Translations under genes and position numbers: made by a program
Shown here: piece by piece, positions 55,050 to 64,000 of the stretch
Position numbering within the stretch: position 1 is the stretch's first letter
How the letters are laid out: each line of letters starts with the position of its first letter
Assembly: GCF_003931855.1 (NCBI RefSeq)
Contig: NZ_CP034248.1
Location: forward strand, 4,402,001 to 4,466,000
Source: Paenibacillus lentus
GTDB taxonomy: Bacteria > Bacillota > Bacilli > Paenibacillales > Paenibacillaceae
Reading direction: 5' to 3'
DNA length: 64,000 bases
The notes under the pieces: model-generated
What the model was told of the DNA's origin: nothing
Databases searched by the model: none
The model's input: only the letters and a program-made list of their open reading frames with translations

Positions 55050-57413
55050 TTATTTCAGCTCGGCTACGGTGACTCCTGTGCCGCCTTCTCCATAGTTACC
55101 AAGCCGATAGCTCTTAATATGCTTATGCTTTCGGAGATAGTCCGATATACCTGTCCGCAATATCCCCGTACCTTTGCCATGAATAATATAAATTTGTCCG
55201 AGATTGCCAAGGTAAGCCTCATCGATGAAGCGGTCTACCTCAATCAGGGCTTCCTCCAAATTCGCGCCCCGGAGATCCAACTCGCTGCGGACCTGGTCGT
55301 CGCGCGTCCGTTTGACGTTCGTAACAATCCGCTGTGCTGTCTTGGCTGCTGATGGAGCTTGAATAAGCTCGAGGTCGTCCAGACTAACTTTCATCTTCAT
55401 AATCCCTAGCTGAACGAGCGCCTCTTTACTGCCAGCGAGTTCTACAACATGCCCCTTCTGGTTTAAGCTATAGACCATTACCTCATCACCGGCTTGTATT
55501 TTGCGAGGCGCTTTGGTCGCCTGACGAGCCGGACTGGTCTTCTTCCGCTTCGGTTCAGCTTCCTCGAGTTCCTTGCGGGCAGCGATCAGTTTGTGCTCCT
55601 TCACAGATGCGCCCTCTTCTAACGCCAGTTTACGCAAATCATCGATAATCCGTTCGGCTTCGCTTCGCGCTTTAGCCACAATCGCGATCGCTTCGTCCTC
55701 TGCCTTCTCAATCCGCTTATCACGCTCTCGTGCCAGCTTGTCCAGTTCGGCCTCATGCCGCTTCCGTATCTCCTCAAGCTCTTTGCGGAGCCGTTCCGCC
55801 GTCTCACGTTCCTGCTCAGCGCCAAGCCGATTCTCTTCAAGTGAGGCGATCATATGCTCTACCCGCAAATCCTCTTCCTTCACTTCGCCGCGGGCAAATT
55901 CAAGAATTTGCTCCGACAAGCCGAGCCGCTCGGCAATCGCAAACGCATTGCTTCGTCCAGGGACGCCGACAAGCAGACGATAAGTCGGGCTAAGCGTATT
56001 CACATCAAACTCCATGCTCGCATTAATAACACCTTTTCGCTCATAGGCATACGCCTTAAGTTCGCTGTAGTGCGTACTCGCCACCATCCGGCAGCCTAGC
56101 GAATGAATATGCTCCAGTATGGCGATAGCTAGAGCGGAGCCTTCCGCCGGGTCCGTTCCTGCACCGACTTCGTCCAGCAGCACCAAGCTTTTGGCTGTCA
56201 TGCGCCGCAAAATCGAAATAATGTTCGTCATATGACTGGAAAATGTACTTAAGCTCTGCTCGATGCTCTGCTCATCGCCAATATCGGCATAAATCGCATC
56301 AAACACGCAAAGCTGGCTTCCATCCTCCGCTGGAACGAATAATCCCGACATCGCCATCAGGCTTAGCAGCCCGATCGTCTTCAAGGTAACCGTTTTACCT
56401 CCGGTATTCGGGCCTGTAACAATGATAGATGTATATTGGTTGCCCAGCTCTACGTCAATTGGAACGACCTGGTCCGCAGGTATAAGCGGATGCCGTCCTT
56501 TCTTCAGCTTCAGGAATCCGCGGTCGTTCATACGGGGCAGTGTCGACTTCATTTCACGCGCCAGCCTAGCCTTGGCGAATATGAAGTCCAACTGAGCCAG
56601 CACATCGCTGTCATAGCCAAGAAGTTCCGCTTGCTCTCCCACGAGCGCGGTAAGCTTCTGTAAAATTACTTCAATTTCTCGTTCTTCCTTCAACCGTGTC
56701 TCACGCAGCTTGTTATTCATCGCCACGATCGATTCAGGCTCGATGAACAAGGTGGCACCCGAACCGGATTGGTCATGGACAATCCCACCAAAGTGAGAGC
56801 GATACTCCGCTTTCACAGGAATAACAAAACGGTCCCCACGAATCGTAATTAGCTGATCCTGTAGCATCTTGGCCACGCTAGAGGAACGAATCATCGCATC
56901 CAGCTTCTCCCGAATCCGCACCTCTCCGCCGCGAAGCTCCCGGCGAATTTGCGCCAGCTCCGGACTGGCGGAATCCAGCACCTCCGCACTCTCATCGATG
57001 CAACGCTTAATTTGATCCTCAAGCGTCTTCTGCTCGCTAAGCATATCGCTGAGCGTAAACAGCAGCTCAACAGGCTCCTCCTCATGGATATTGGAGATGT
57101 ATCGCTTCACGCGGCGCGAGCCCTCAAGCGTTGTCGCTATGCCAAGCAGCTCGTGCGGATTCAAAGTCCCGCCGATCCGTGCCCGCTTCACTGCAGGCAT
57201 GATGTCAACGATCCCGCCGAAGGACGGAGCCCCCTTAAGGCGATCCACCTTGAAGGCTTCATCGGTCCCCTGCAGCAGACGCTTGACTTCCTCCAGATCA
57301 GACACGGGGCTAAGGCGTTCAGCTGCCATTTTTCCCAGTGATGTCTGGGCGTATTTCACAAGCATATCTATGATTTTATGATATTCCATCGTTTTTAAAA
57401 TTTTCTCATCCAA
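55050..57413 (-). CDS. mutS2: Endonuclease/ATPase MutS2
   Basis: 787 aa. N-terminal MutS-like clamp region, ATPase with Walker A ITGPNTGGKTVTLKT and Walker B LVLLDEVGAGTDPAEG, STHYSELKAYAYE; a long coiled coil; C-terminal Smr domain with LDLRGANLEEALIEV and IIHGKGTGILRTGI. MutS2 suppresses recombination and in B. subtilis rescues stalled/collided ribosomes. First gene of a unit with DUF350, a 30-aa peptide and a zinc-ribbon protein. TTG start after GGGGAG. Confidence 0.96.
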   Translation of the reverse strand: MDEKILKTMEYHKIIDMLVKYAQTSLGKMAAERLSPVSDLEEVKRLLQGTDEAFKVDRLKGAPSFGGIVDIMPAVKRARIGGTLNPHELLGIATTLEGSRRVKRYISNIHEEEPVELLFTLSDMLSEQKTLEDQIKRCIDESAEVLDSASPELAQIRRELRGGEVRIREKLDAMIRSSSVAKMLQDQLITIRGDRFVIPVKAEYRSHFGGIVHDQSGSGATLFIEPESIVAMNNKLRETRLKEEREIEVILQKLTALVGEQAELLGYDSDVLAQLDFIFAKARLAREMKSTLPRMNDRGFLKLKKGRHPLIPADQVVPIDVELGNQYTSIIVTGPNTGGKTVTLKTIGLLSLMAMSGLFVPAEDGSQLCVFDAIYADIGDEQSIEQSLSTFSSHMTNIISILRRMTAKSLVLLDEVGAGTDPAEGSALAIAILEHIHSLGCRMVASTHYSELKAYAYERKGVINASMEFDVNTLSPTYRLLVGVPGRSNAFAIAERLGLSEQILEFARGEVKEEDLRVEHMIASLEENRLGAEQERETAERLRKELEEIRKRHEAELDKLARERDKRIEKAEDEAIAIVAKARSEAERIIDDLRKLALEEGASVKEHKLIAARKELEEAEPKRKKTSPARQATKAPRKIQAGDEVMVYSLNQKGHVVELAGSKEALVQLGIMKMKVSLDDLELIQAPSAAKTAQRIVTNVKRTRDDQVRSELDLRGANLEEALIEVDRFIDEAYLGNLGQIYIIHGKGTGILRTGISDYLRKHKHIKSYRLGNYGEGGTGVTVAELK

Positions 57414-57604
57414 AAACGATCACAACTCCCCTCGGGACTATGTTCTAATATTACGTGATCAAAATGGGACTTTTGAACATCTTCTATTATAGCGAAATCG
57501 CTCATTTTACGCCATTTCACAAAGTTGTGCACATAAGAAATGAATTTACTGAACATTATATACACGAATACGAAACGTTATTTTGATAAAGGAGGCCTTG
57601 TGCC

Positions 57605-57967
57605 ATGAATTTCCTGGGACACGTTGTTCGATTTATCGTATCTGCCCTAGTCCTGCTCGTCGTAGGTTGGATCGTCCCCCAATTCAGCGTAGGCGGATTC
57701 GGCAGCGCCCTCCTGCTCGCGCTTGTTATTGCGCTTCTCGGGTGGGCTATTGAGGGGATCTTCGGAAAAAAAGTTACCCCGTTTGGCCGCGGTATCGTTG
57801 GCTTTCTGGCTAGTGCTCTAGTGATCTGGCTTGCCCAGTTCATTATTTCCGGAGTATCCGTTTCAGTTCTCGGAGCGCTGCTCGCTGCTCTTGTCATCGG
57901 GATCATTGACCTGTTCATCCCAATAGGCTCCCCATTTGAAGCAGCAAAAGGCAGATCAGACCGTTAA
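57605..57967 (+). CDS. YvlD-like phage-holin-family membrane protein
   Basis: 120 aa, four hydrophobic helices (FIVSALVLLVVGWIVPQFSVGGF, LLALVIALLGWAIEGI, GIVGFLASALVIWLAQFI, LLAALVIGIIDLFIP). Matches the small 4-TM family annotated as phage holin superfamily IV / YvlD; in Firmicutes these are ordinary envelope proteins, often in stress regulons, not phage genes. AAAGGAGG precedes the ATG. Confidence 0.85.
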   Translation: MNFLGHVVRFIVSALVLLVVGWIVPQFSVGGFGSALLLALVIALLGWAIEGIFGKKVTPFGRGIVGFLASALVIWLAQFIISGVSVSVLGALLAALVIGIIDLFIPIGSPFEAAKGRSDR

Positions 57968-57992
57968 TCGCGAACCCAATCGCCGCTCCTAT

Positions 57993-58030
57993 AGCAGCTC
58001 CCGCTACTTCAGCAGGGAGCTGTTATTTTT
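57993..58030 (+). terminator. Terminator after the yvlD-like gene
   Basis: AGCAGCTCCC / GGGAGCTGTT with a short loop, then ATTTTT. Confidence 0.85.
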
Positions 58031-58138
58031 GCCCAGAGAGTTCATGAATATTTCAAATCCTTGACATTCAAATCCAGTTATTTACGCTATGATAGAATTG
58101 AAATTGTCACAAATCATTTTTAATCAAGGGGGATTTTT

Positions 58139-58510
58139 ATGAAAAAGGCTATTGCTTTCGCGCTTAGTTCTATGTTATTGATTTTTCTCGCTGCTTGCGG
58201 CAGCAGTTCCAACGGCACCGCCGAGGAAAGCGACTTGACTCCAGAATCAGAAATCATTATTGAAGCAACAAACTACAAATTCGATCAAGAAGAGTACCGC
58301 GTGAAGAAGGATTCCCCGGTGAAAATTACATTCAAAAACGTGGAGGGCAATCATGGAATCATTATTCCAGGATTGAAGGTCGAGCTTAAAGGTAAAACCC
58401 AATCGAAGGTCGTCGTTCCTAAAGAAGCAGGAGAATATGAAATCGCCTGCTCGATTATGTGCGGCGCCGGCCACTCCACAATGGTATCAAAGCTAATTGT
58501 TGAGGAATAA
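58139..58510 (+). CDS. Stand-alone CuA (cupredoxin) lipoprotein
   Basis: 123 aa. Lipobox LAAC (signal MKKAIAFALSSMLLIFLAAC), then a single cupredoxin domain like the CuA domain of cytochrome oxidase subunit II: upstream His in NHGIIIPGL, and C-SIM-C-GAG-H-ST-M giving both Cys, second His and Met ligands. There is no membrane hairpin, so it is not a true subunit II. Likely a membrane-tethered copper electron carrier or Cu chaperone. TCAAGGGGG precedes the ATG. Confidence 0.85.
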   Translation: MKKAIAFALSSMLLIFLAACGSSSNGTAEESDLTPESEIIIEATNYKFDQEEYRVKKDSPVKITFKNVEGNHGIIIPGLKVELKGKTQSKVVVPKEAGEYEIACSIMCGAGHSTMVSKLIVEE

Positions 58511-58516
58511 ATAATA

Positions 58517-58550
58517 AGGAAGAGCCTTCGGTAATCCGAGGGCTCTTCTT
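58517..58550. terminator. Bidirectional terminator
   Basis: GAAGAGCCTTCGG / CCGAGGGCTCTTC around TAAT, between the convergent CuA lipoprotein and ZapA-like genes. Confidence 0.75.
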
Positions 58551-58555
58551 CGTTG

Positions 58556-60109
58556 TCATTTTTCATTTCCAGCCTGCTCAATCAACTCGATCCACTCATT
58601 GAACTCCGTCTGGAGCTTCGTGTAATCATCTTTCAGACGATCATATTCCTCCTTCGTCTTCTCCATTCCCTCGCGTTCCATCTCACGGGCCGTTGTCAAC
58701 AGCCTGTACTCATGCGAAATAACCTCGTAACTATCCGTTATCTCCTTCAACTGCTCTTCGAGCCGTAACTTCTCTTCTTCGAGTTCGCGGAATTGAGAGG
58801 AGAGATCCATTACCTGCTCTCCGCTTGCCGCACACTGTTGCTGCCATTCTTGAAGCTGCCGCTGCAAATCGGCTTCTGTCTCACGCCAAGAGACCAGTTC
58901 CTGTTCTGCTGAGGCCAGCTGCTGCCTCCACTCCTGCTCTCTTTGCTCTGCTGCCAGGCGGGAATTCTCCTGTTCCTCGGCAAGAGTAACATAGCCCTGC
59001 ATTTCCCGTTCCAGTTCGGTCAGCATTTCGCTAAGGCGCTTCACTTCCTCTCTTAAGCGAGAATTTTCCTCTGCTGCCGTGCCTGCGGATTGAAGCGTAT
59101 TCTCATGCTCCTGGTGGATCCGGTTCAGTTCGGATTTGAGGAACTCTGCTTCCTTAGCGAGTTTAGCCGCTTTGGCTTGTTCAGTTTCTACTTCTTTCTG
59201 AGCAGCAGCCACTTCCTTCTTCACCGAATTCAACTCAGACTGCAGTTGCTCCCGTTGTTCAGAGGACTCTAACAGGCTGATTTCAAATCGGCTAATCTCC
59301 TCGTTTCGTTTCTCGGCGAGCTTCTGCCAGGATTTCTCGTTCTGGACTGCCTCAGCAGCCTCTGCACGAAGCTTGTCCTCGCGTGCTTTGGAATCCTGTA
59401 GCAAACCCTGCTGCCGTTTCTTCTCCGCTTCAGCCGCTTCAAGCGATTGCTTAAGCTCCTTCGCCTGCTGCTCCTGCTTGGCTAGGCTCTCCTTCAGACG
59501 CTGCTCGCTAGCCTTAACACTCTGCTCTCGCTGCAATGCTCCCTTAAGCTGCGCGGCGAGCTTCTCGCGTTCTTCCTTCTCCCGCTTCGCCTCTTGCTCT
59601 GAGCCCCGCAACTTTGCTTGCAGTTGGGAAGAGCTGCTGCGCTGATCGTTCAATTGCCGCTCCAGGTCCTTAATCCGCGAGTTAAGCTTGCGTACATCCG
59701 CCTCCTGCTCCTTAAGCGCCACTTCAGCCTTATCAAGCTTCTCAGATACCGCTTTCTTATCACTCTTAAGCTGGTGGTGCTCCTCCTGAAGCAATTGGTG
59801 CGCCTGCTCCTGCTTGGATTGGAGCGCCTGCATGACGGAAATCTCCTGAAAAAGCCCCGCCTTTTCCTGCTCCATCTTCTGCAGTTCGTTGCGAAGCTGC
59901 TCCGTCTTCATAGCCTCCTCAGCCATACGAACCGCAGCTAGCACCGCCAGGCGCGGAGTGTCCAAATGAGGATACGTTTTAGAAATAGCCTGCATATGGG
60001 TATCGACGCGGCTAGCAACCTCTTTCATATATTCAGCGCTGCTGCCGACGATTTTATAAGATGTACCGTAAATTTCAACATTTACACTAATACGGTCAGG
60101 GGTAGTCAA
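58556..60109 (-). CDS. zapA: ZapA-domain protein with long coiled-coil extension
   Basis: 517 aa. Residues about 3-85 are a ZapA domain (RISVNVEIYGTSYKIVGSSAEYMKEVASRVDTHM; LAVLAAVRMAEEAMK). The remaining 430 residues are nearly continuous Glu/Gln/Lys/Leu coiled coil, while typical ZapA is about 85-110 aa. ZapA promotes FtsZ bundling at the septum. TTG 60109 is chosen: GGAGG 9 nt upstream and it matches the usual ZapA N-terminus. It lies downstream of pheT, the usual position of zapA in Firmicutes. Confidence 0.88.
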   Translation of the reverse strand: MTTPDRISVNVEIYGTSYKIVGSSAEYMKEVASRVDTHMQAISKTYPHLDTPRLAVLAAVRMAEEAMKTEQLRNELQKMEQEKAGLFQEISVMQALQSKQEQAHQLLQEEHHQLKSDKKAVSEKLDKAEVALKEQEADVRKLNSRIKDLERQLNDQRSSSSQLQAKLRGSEQEAKREKEEREKLAAQLKGALQREQSVKASEQRLKESLAKQEQQAKELKQSLEAAEAEKKRQQGLLQDSKAREDKLRAEAAEAVQNEKSWQKLAEKRNEEISRFEISLLESSEQREQLQSELNSVKKEVAAAQKEVETEQAKAAKLAKEAEFLKSELNRIHQEHENTLQSAGTAAEENSRLREEVKRLSEMLTELEREMQGYVTLAEEQENSRLAAEQREQEWRQQLASAEQELVSWRETEADLQRQLQEWQQQCAASGEQVMDLSSQFRELEEEKLRLEEQLKEITDSYEVISHEYRLLTTAREMEREGMEKTKEEYDRLKDDYTKLQTEFNEWIELIEQAGNEK

Positions 60110-60165
60110 AATGTTGTGCCTCCTTCGGTCCTTACGTTTCATCTAAGCTGTCTGTACTTTGCACG

Positions 60166-60210
60166 AAAGTCACATCGAATCATTACATAGACTTGATTCG
60201 ATGTGACTTT
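60166..60210 (-). terminator. pheT terminator
   Basis: 17-bp perfect stem AAAGTCACATCGAATCA / TGATTCGATGTGACTTT with an 11-nt loop, between pheT and the zapA-like gene. Followed by TCGTGC, so the T-tract is only the stem's own TTT. Confidence 0.65.
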
Positions 60211-60222
60211 GTTCAATTCCTG

Positions 60223-62673
60223 CTATTTTCTTAATTCAGCTCTAAAAGTTTGCTCCAGCATCGACACAACTTGCCCATGCGCCGCAGTAATCTCCTCATC
60301 CGTCAGTGTGCGTTCCTTATGGCGATATACTAAAGAAAGAGCTACGCTCTTCTTGTTCTCTCCAAGCTTGCTGCCGGTATACACATCAAATACATTCAGC
60401 TCTTCCAGCAGTTCACCCGCTGTATTCCGGATAGCAGTCAGTAGCGCACCCGCTTCCACGTCCGCTTCCACAACGACAGCGATATCACGCTGCATAGATG
60501 GGAATCGAGGCAGCTCACGATATACAGCAGTATCCCCCGCATACTGGTATACCGGCTCAAGCAGCAGTTCGGCCACATAAGTATCCTCAAGATCATGTTC
60601 ACGCTGCAGTTCAGGATGCAGCTGACCCACCGTTCCGAGCTTTTGTTTGCCTGACGACGTATTTAAATATACGGAAGCCGAACGTCCGGGATGGAAGCCC
60701 TGTGGCGCATCTGCTTCATAGCTAACAAGCTCACTAATTCCAAGGTAAACAAAAATGCTCTCCAAAGCACCCTTGATATCGAAGAAATCAACCTTCTCAG
60801 GAGCTGCATTCCAACGTTTCTCTTCACGATCTCCTGTAAGCAGTAAGCCTAGCACAGCTATTTCCCGAGGTTGTTTCGTTAACTTATCCTCGTCCGTTTG
60901 AAAAACGCTGCCCATCTCAAACAAAGCGAGATTATCCTGTTTCCGATTGCGATTATATGCAGCAATGTTGATTAATCCAGGAATTAGACTCATTCGCAGC
61001 ACGCTGCGATCCTCACTCATCGGCATGGCCAGCTTCACTTCGCGTCCGCCTGCTCCGAGCTGAGGGAACATTGTACCGTAGCCTTCATGGATGAAGGAAT
61101 ACCCCATGACTTCTTGCCAGCCACCATGCACGAGCAGTCCCCTCAAAGTACGGCGTAAAGCTTGCGGCTTCGTATAACCCCCCGCTGTCGTAGGACCTTC
61201 GATCGCTGTTGTCGGGATATTGTCATAACCGTACAGTCGGGCTACTTCTTCGATCAGATCCACATCCCGCGTAATATCCCCACGGCGGGTAGGTATCCGA
61301 ACTTCAAGCGAATCCCCTGCAACATCCCCACACTCAAAATGCAGACGGGCGAAAATGGCTTTTACCTCCAAAGCCGAGATATCCGTACCCAAGTATGCAT
61401 TCAATTTTTTCAATGAAAGAGTAATGACCTTGTCCTCTGCCTCGGAAACGACAGCCTCCACAACACCTTGAAGCACTTGGCCACCTGCATAAAGAGTCAT
61501 CAGTTCGGCCGCTCGATTTAGAGCAGGAATTACCGCAGCCGGATCAACCTCTTTTTCGAATCGAAGAGAGGCTTCCGAACGCAAACCTAAGTGACGCGAT
61601 GTCTTACGGATTGAACCACCGTCGAATTTGGCGGATTCCAGGACAATATTTACAGTTTTCTCCGTAACCTCGGAATCAAGCCCTCCCATGACACCTGCCA
61701 GCCCGACAGGTTGATTCTCGCCATCTACGATCAAAAGAGCGCCCGCCTCCAGTTCTCTTTCCTGACCGTCCAGCGTAACCAGTTTCTCGCCTGCTTCGGC
61801 GGTACGAACGCCGATCCTGCCCCCCTTAATGGTATCGGCATCAAATGCATGCAACGGCTGGCCATATTCAAGCATAACGTAGTTGGTAATGTCCACAATG
61901 TTGTTAATTGGGCGAATTCCAGCCGCCATAAGGCGGTTCTGCATCCATTGCGGGGAGGTGCCGACCGTAACGCCAGAAATATATCTGACAGCGTAGCGGC
62001 TACATAATTCCTCCGCGTCAATTTTCACGGCAATCCGTTCGCTCGCAGGCTCCGCTGCCTCTATGAGCTTCTTGTCCGGCTCGGGCAGCTTGATTTCCCT
62101 GTCCAAAATGGCTGCCACCTCATAAGCTGCACCCAGCATGCTCAAGCAATCGGATCTGTTCGGCGTAAGGTCAAAGTCGAGCACCTTATCATCCAGCCCC
62201 AGCAGCTGTGCAATCGGCGTACCGATTTCGGTACCCTGAGGCAGCACAAGAATGCCTTCCTGCTGCTCCTTCGGAAGCAGCTTATCATTGAGGCCAAGCT
62301 CCTTCGCAGAACAGATCATCCCTTGCGAGTGCACGCCGCGAAGCTTGGCTTTTTTGATATCGAGCCCGCCTGGAAGCTTTGCTCCAACAAGAGCGACAGG
62401 CACCATTTGCCCGGCATCAACATTTTTGGCGCCGCACACGATTTGCAGCTCTTCCTCCTGGCCAGCATCGACGATACATACGTTCAGCTTATCCGCATCA
62501 GGATGCTTTTCCTTGCTTTTGACGTAACCGGCAACAACTTTGGTGACTCCCTTATTCCGATTCTCAATCGCATCGATCTCGATCCCGGAACGGGTAATTT
62601 GCTCTGCTAATTCCTCGATGACTACTTGATCCAAAGATACATATTCCGACAACCATTCGGTTGAAACTTTCAT
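60223..62673 (-). CDS. pheT: Phenylalanine--tRNA ligase beta subunit
   Basis: 816 aa with an N-terminal tRNA-binding EMAP-like domain (GYVKSKEKHPDADKLNVC), B3/B4 editing region (SLRFEKEVDPAAV), B5 (RRGDITRDVDLIEEVARLYGYDNIP), the inactive core homologous to the alpha subunit, and a C-terminal FDX-ACB anticodon-binding domain. Functions as alpha2-beta2 with PheS. ATG 29 bp after pheS. Confidence 0.97.
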   Translation of the reverse strand: MKVSTEWLSEYVSLDQVVIEELAEQITRSGIEIDAIENRNKGVTKVVAGYVKSKEKHPDADKLNVCIVDAGQEEELQIVCGAKNVDAGQMVPVALVGAKLPGGLDIKKAKLRGVHSQGMICSAKELGLNDKLLPKEQQEGILVLPQGTEIGTPIAQLLGLDDKVLDFDLTPNRSDCLSMLGAAYEVAAILDREIKLPEPDKKLIEAAEPASERIAVKIDAEELCSRYAVRYISGVTVGTSPQWMQNRLMAAGIRPINNIVDITNYVMLEYGQPLHAFDADTIKGGRIGVRTAEAGEKLVTLDGQERELEAGALLIVDGENQPVGLAGVMGGLDSEVTEKTVNIVLESAKFDGGSIRKTSRHLGLRSEASLRFEKEVDPAAVIPALNRAAELMTLYAGGQVLQGVVEAVVSEAEDKVITLSLKKLNAYLGTDISALEVKAIFARLHFECGDVAGDSLEVRIPTRRGDITRDVDLIEEVARLYGYDNIPTTAIEGPTTAGGYTKPQALRRTLRGLLVHGGWQEVMGYSFIHEGYGTMFPQLGAGGREVKLAMPMSEDRSVLRMSLIPGLINIAAYNRNRKQDNLALFEMGSVFQTDEDKLTKQPREIAVLGLLLTGDREEKRWNAAPEKVDFFDIKGALESIFVYLGISELVSYEADAPQGFHPGRSASVYLNTSSGKQKLGTVGQLHPELQREHDLEDTYVAELLLEPVYQYAGDTAVYRELPRFPSMQRDIAVVVEADVEAGALLTAIRNTAGELLEELNVFDVYTGSKLGENKKSVALSLVYRHKERTLTDEEITAAHGQVVSMLEQTFRAELRK

Positions 62674-62702
62674 GCTTAAGTTCCCTTCTTTCTTATACAG
62701 GA

Positions 62703-63737
62703 TTAAATTCGGGCAAACTGCCCCAAGAAACGCATATCATTGTTAAAGAAATGACGAATATCGTCTACGCCGTATTTCAGCATCGCAATTCTCTCTACGC
62801 CCATACCGAAGGCAAATCCGCTGTATTGCTCAGGGTCATACCCGCTCATTTCCAAGACGCGAGGATGTACCATACCACTGCCCAAAATTTCTAACCAGCC
62901 AGTATTTTTACATACCCGACAGCCGTTTCCACCACACTTTACACAGGTAACGTCCACTTCGACGCTAGGCTCCGTGAATGGAAAAAAGCTTGGCCGCAGC
63001 CGGATTTGCGTATTCTGCCCGAACATTTCGCGGGTAAATTGCAGCAGAGTGCCTTTTAGATCGCTCATGCGAATATTTTTGCCGATAACGAGTCCTTCGA
63101 TCTGATGGAACTGGAACGAATGCGTAGCATCATCATCATCCCGACGGTAAACGCGGCCCGGGCAAATAACCTTGACTGGCACCTCCCCTTTCATCGCTTC
63201 CATCGTCCGTACCTGTACCGGAGAAGTCTGCGTACGCATCAGCAGTTCCTCGGTCAAATAGAAGGAGTCCTGCATATCGCGGGCGGGGTGATTTTTCGGC
63301 AAATTAAGAGCTTCAAAGTTATAATAGTCGGTCTCAACCTCAGGCCCCTCGGCAATACGGTAACCCATCCCGATAAAAATGTCCTCGATATCCTGAATAA
63401 CCTGGTTCAGCGGATGGATGCTCCCCTGCTTGAGAGGCCTTCCCGGCAATGTTACGTCTACTTTCTCCGCTGCAAGTCGCTCTTCCGTCTCAAGCCGCTG
63501 AAAATACTGCTGCTTCTCTTCAATTAAATCTTCGATCGCAGTGCGGACTTCATTAGCCACCTGTCCAATGACAGGGCGTTCCTCAGCGCTTAATCCACCC
63601 ATCCCCCGCAAGATTTCAGTTAACGCACCCTTCTTGCCCAAATATTTGACCCGAAGATCGTTTAATTGAGCGGCATCGGCCACGGACTTCAATTGAGCTA
63701 CTGCTTCCTGCTTCAGTGCTTCCAAACGTTCTTTCAT
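62703..63737 (-). CDS. pheS: Phenylalanine--tRNA ligase alpha subunit
   Basis: 344 aa class II catalytic subunit: N-terminal coiled coil, [31 protein letters not shown]-type motif in [30 protein letters not shown] (motif 2 region), [12 protein letters not shown] zinc-like loop and [14 protein letters not shown] (motif 3). GGAGG 7-8 nt before the ATG. Controlled by the T-box upstream; cotranscribed with pheT. Confidence 0.97.
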   Translation of the reverse strand: MKERLEALKQEAVAQLKSVADAAQLNDLRVKYLGKKGALTEILRGMGGLSAEERPVIGQVANEVRTAIEDLIEEKQQYFQRLETEERLAAEKVDVTLPGRPLKQGSIHPLNQVIQDIEDIFIGMGYRIAEGPEVETDYYNFEALNLPKNHPARDMQDSFYLTEELLMRTQTSPVQVRTMEAMKGEVPVKVICPGRVYRRDDDDATHSFQFHQIEGLVIGKNIRMSDLKGTLLQFTREMFGQNTQIRLRPSFFPFTEPSVEVDVTCVKCGGNGCRVCKNTGWLEILGSGMVHPRVLEMSGYDPEQYSGFAFGMGVERIAMLKYGVDDIRHFFNNDMRFLGQFARI

Positions 63738-63871
63738 GAATAATCCTCCTTAAGTTGAATAAGAAAAACGCGATCGGCAGACTCTTTGTGGAGACAAATG
63801 CGTTTATCGTTAGTTTTCCTTGCGATATCAGGAAGTTCTTGCTGTAAATTACTTATATTTTCTGATATCTA

Positions 63872-64000
63872 AATAAAAAAAGCCTTTTCTCCCTGGAAAG
63901 GGACGAAAAGACCGTGGTACCACCCTTGTTAGAGCCTACAGCAGAATTGCAACACACATCATTAAATGATGCATTTCCGTAGATAAACAACGGCAAGCCT
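63872..64000 (-). ncRNA. T-box leader of pheST (5' part outside window)
   Basis: AAGGGTGGTACCACGG (63912-63927, minus) is the T-box core, followed by a terminator CTTTTCGTCCCT / AGGGAGAAAAG and TTTTTTT (63873-63909). Stem I and the specifier lie beyond the window end. Confidence 0.92.

Noticed and set aside
57605..57967. Prophage holin
   Set aside because: The family name is misleading; no phage genes are nearby and YvlD-type proteins are chromosomal.
58061..58093. TTGACA ... TATGAT promoter of the CuA lipoprotein
   Set aside because: The spacer is 21 bp, too long for a standard sigma-A promoter.
59618..59941. 107-aa Leu/Arg-rich plus-strand ORF
   Set aside because: Antisense shadow of the ZapA-like coiled coil.

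Overview
The window looks like chromosomal DNA of an endospore-forming, low-to-moderate GC Firmicute, most probably Paenibacillus or a close relative. The grounds are strong GGAGG ribosome sites with frequent TTG/GTG starts, sigma-A promoters, T-box and SAM-I leaders, many sporulation genes (yhbH, spoVR, prkA, ytxC, Spo0E-like, CotF-like, a gamma-type SASP), an AbrB-type regulator, LiaFSR, and a GH94 disaccharide phosphorylase operon. I see no phage, insertion sequence, CRISPR array or tRNA/rRNA gene. Most of the window is core genome.

Layout: 1-2593 is the N-terminal part of a multi-PAS sensor kinase cut by the window edge. 2.8-7.5 kb holds yhbH-spoVR facing prkA. 7.9-10.3 kb holds a DUF2161 nuclease-fold protein, a GC-rich patch with a 40-bp tandem repeat, and an aminotransferase-fold protein lacking its PLP lysine. 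10.4-13.8 kb has a membrane coiled-coil protein overlapping an NAGPA-domain protein, a 35-aa membrane peptide, two decayed genes, an AbrB protein with a cysteine cluster, and trmL. serC follows. 15.2-23.8 kb is a sugar operon (binding protein, two permeases, GH94 phosphorylase, mutarotase-fold protein) with a divergent LacI regulator and palindromic operators.

23.9-33.5 kb carries aroF, ispH, an OmpR/HisKA two-component pair beside an HtrA protease whose promoter has an 11-bp-phased direct repeat, then liaF-liaS-liaR and a SASP gene. 33.6-38.9 kb: 3D-domain protein (start codon inside a hairpin), thrS with T-box, ytxC, mqnC. 39.1-42.7 kb: methionine operon metA-metI-metC under a SAM-I riboswitch. 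42.9-44.1 kb: corA behind a long structured leader with a small ORF.

44.2-49.3 kb: an HRDC protein with a promoter-proximal terminator, DUF3055, a frameshifted NAGPA pseudogene, a 5'-3' exonuclease, an ArsC-like protein, an RluD-like synthase and a PduO-type adenosyltransferase. 49.6-54.0 kb: Spo0E-like, alaR-alaT, two CotF-like coat proteins and an MFS transporter. 54.0-57.4 kb: mutS2 with a trailing unknown membrane module (DUF350, 30-aa peptide, zinc-ribbon protein). 57.6-64 kb: a YvlD-like membrane protein, a CuA lipoprotein, a ZapA-coiled-coil fusion, and pheS-pheT behind a T-box cut by the window end.

The strongest second-look items are the corA leader RNA, the lysine-less aminotransferase, the ZapA fusion, the phased repeat at the htrA promoter, the start-codon hairpin of the 3D-domain gene and the early terminator before the HRDC gene. 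I found no single locus that I can defend as a wholly new multi-gene system.
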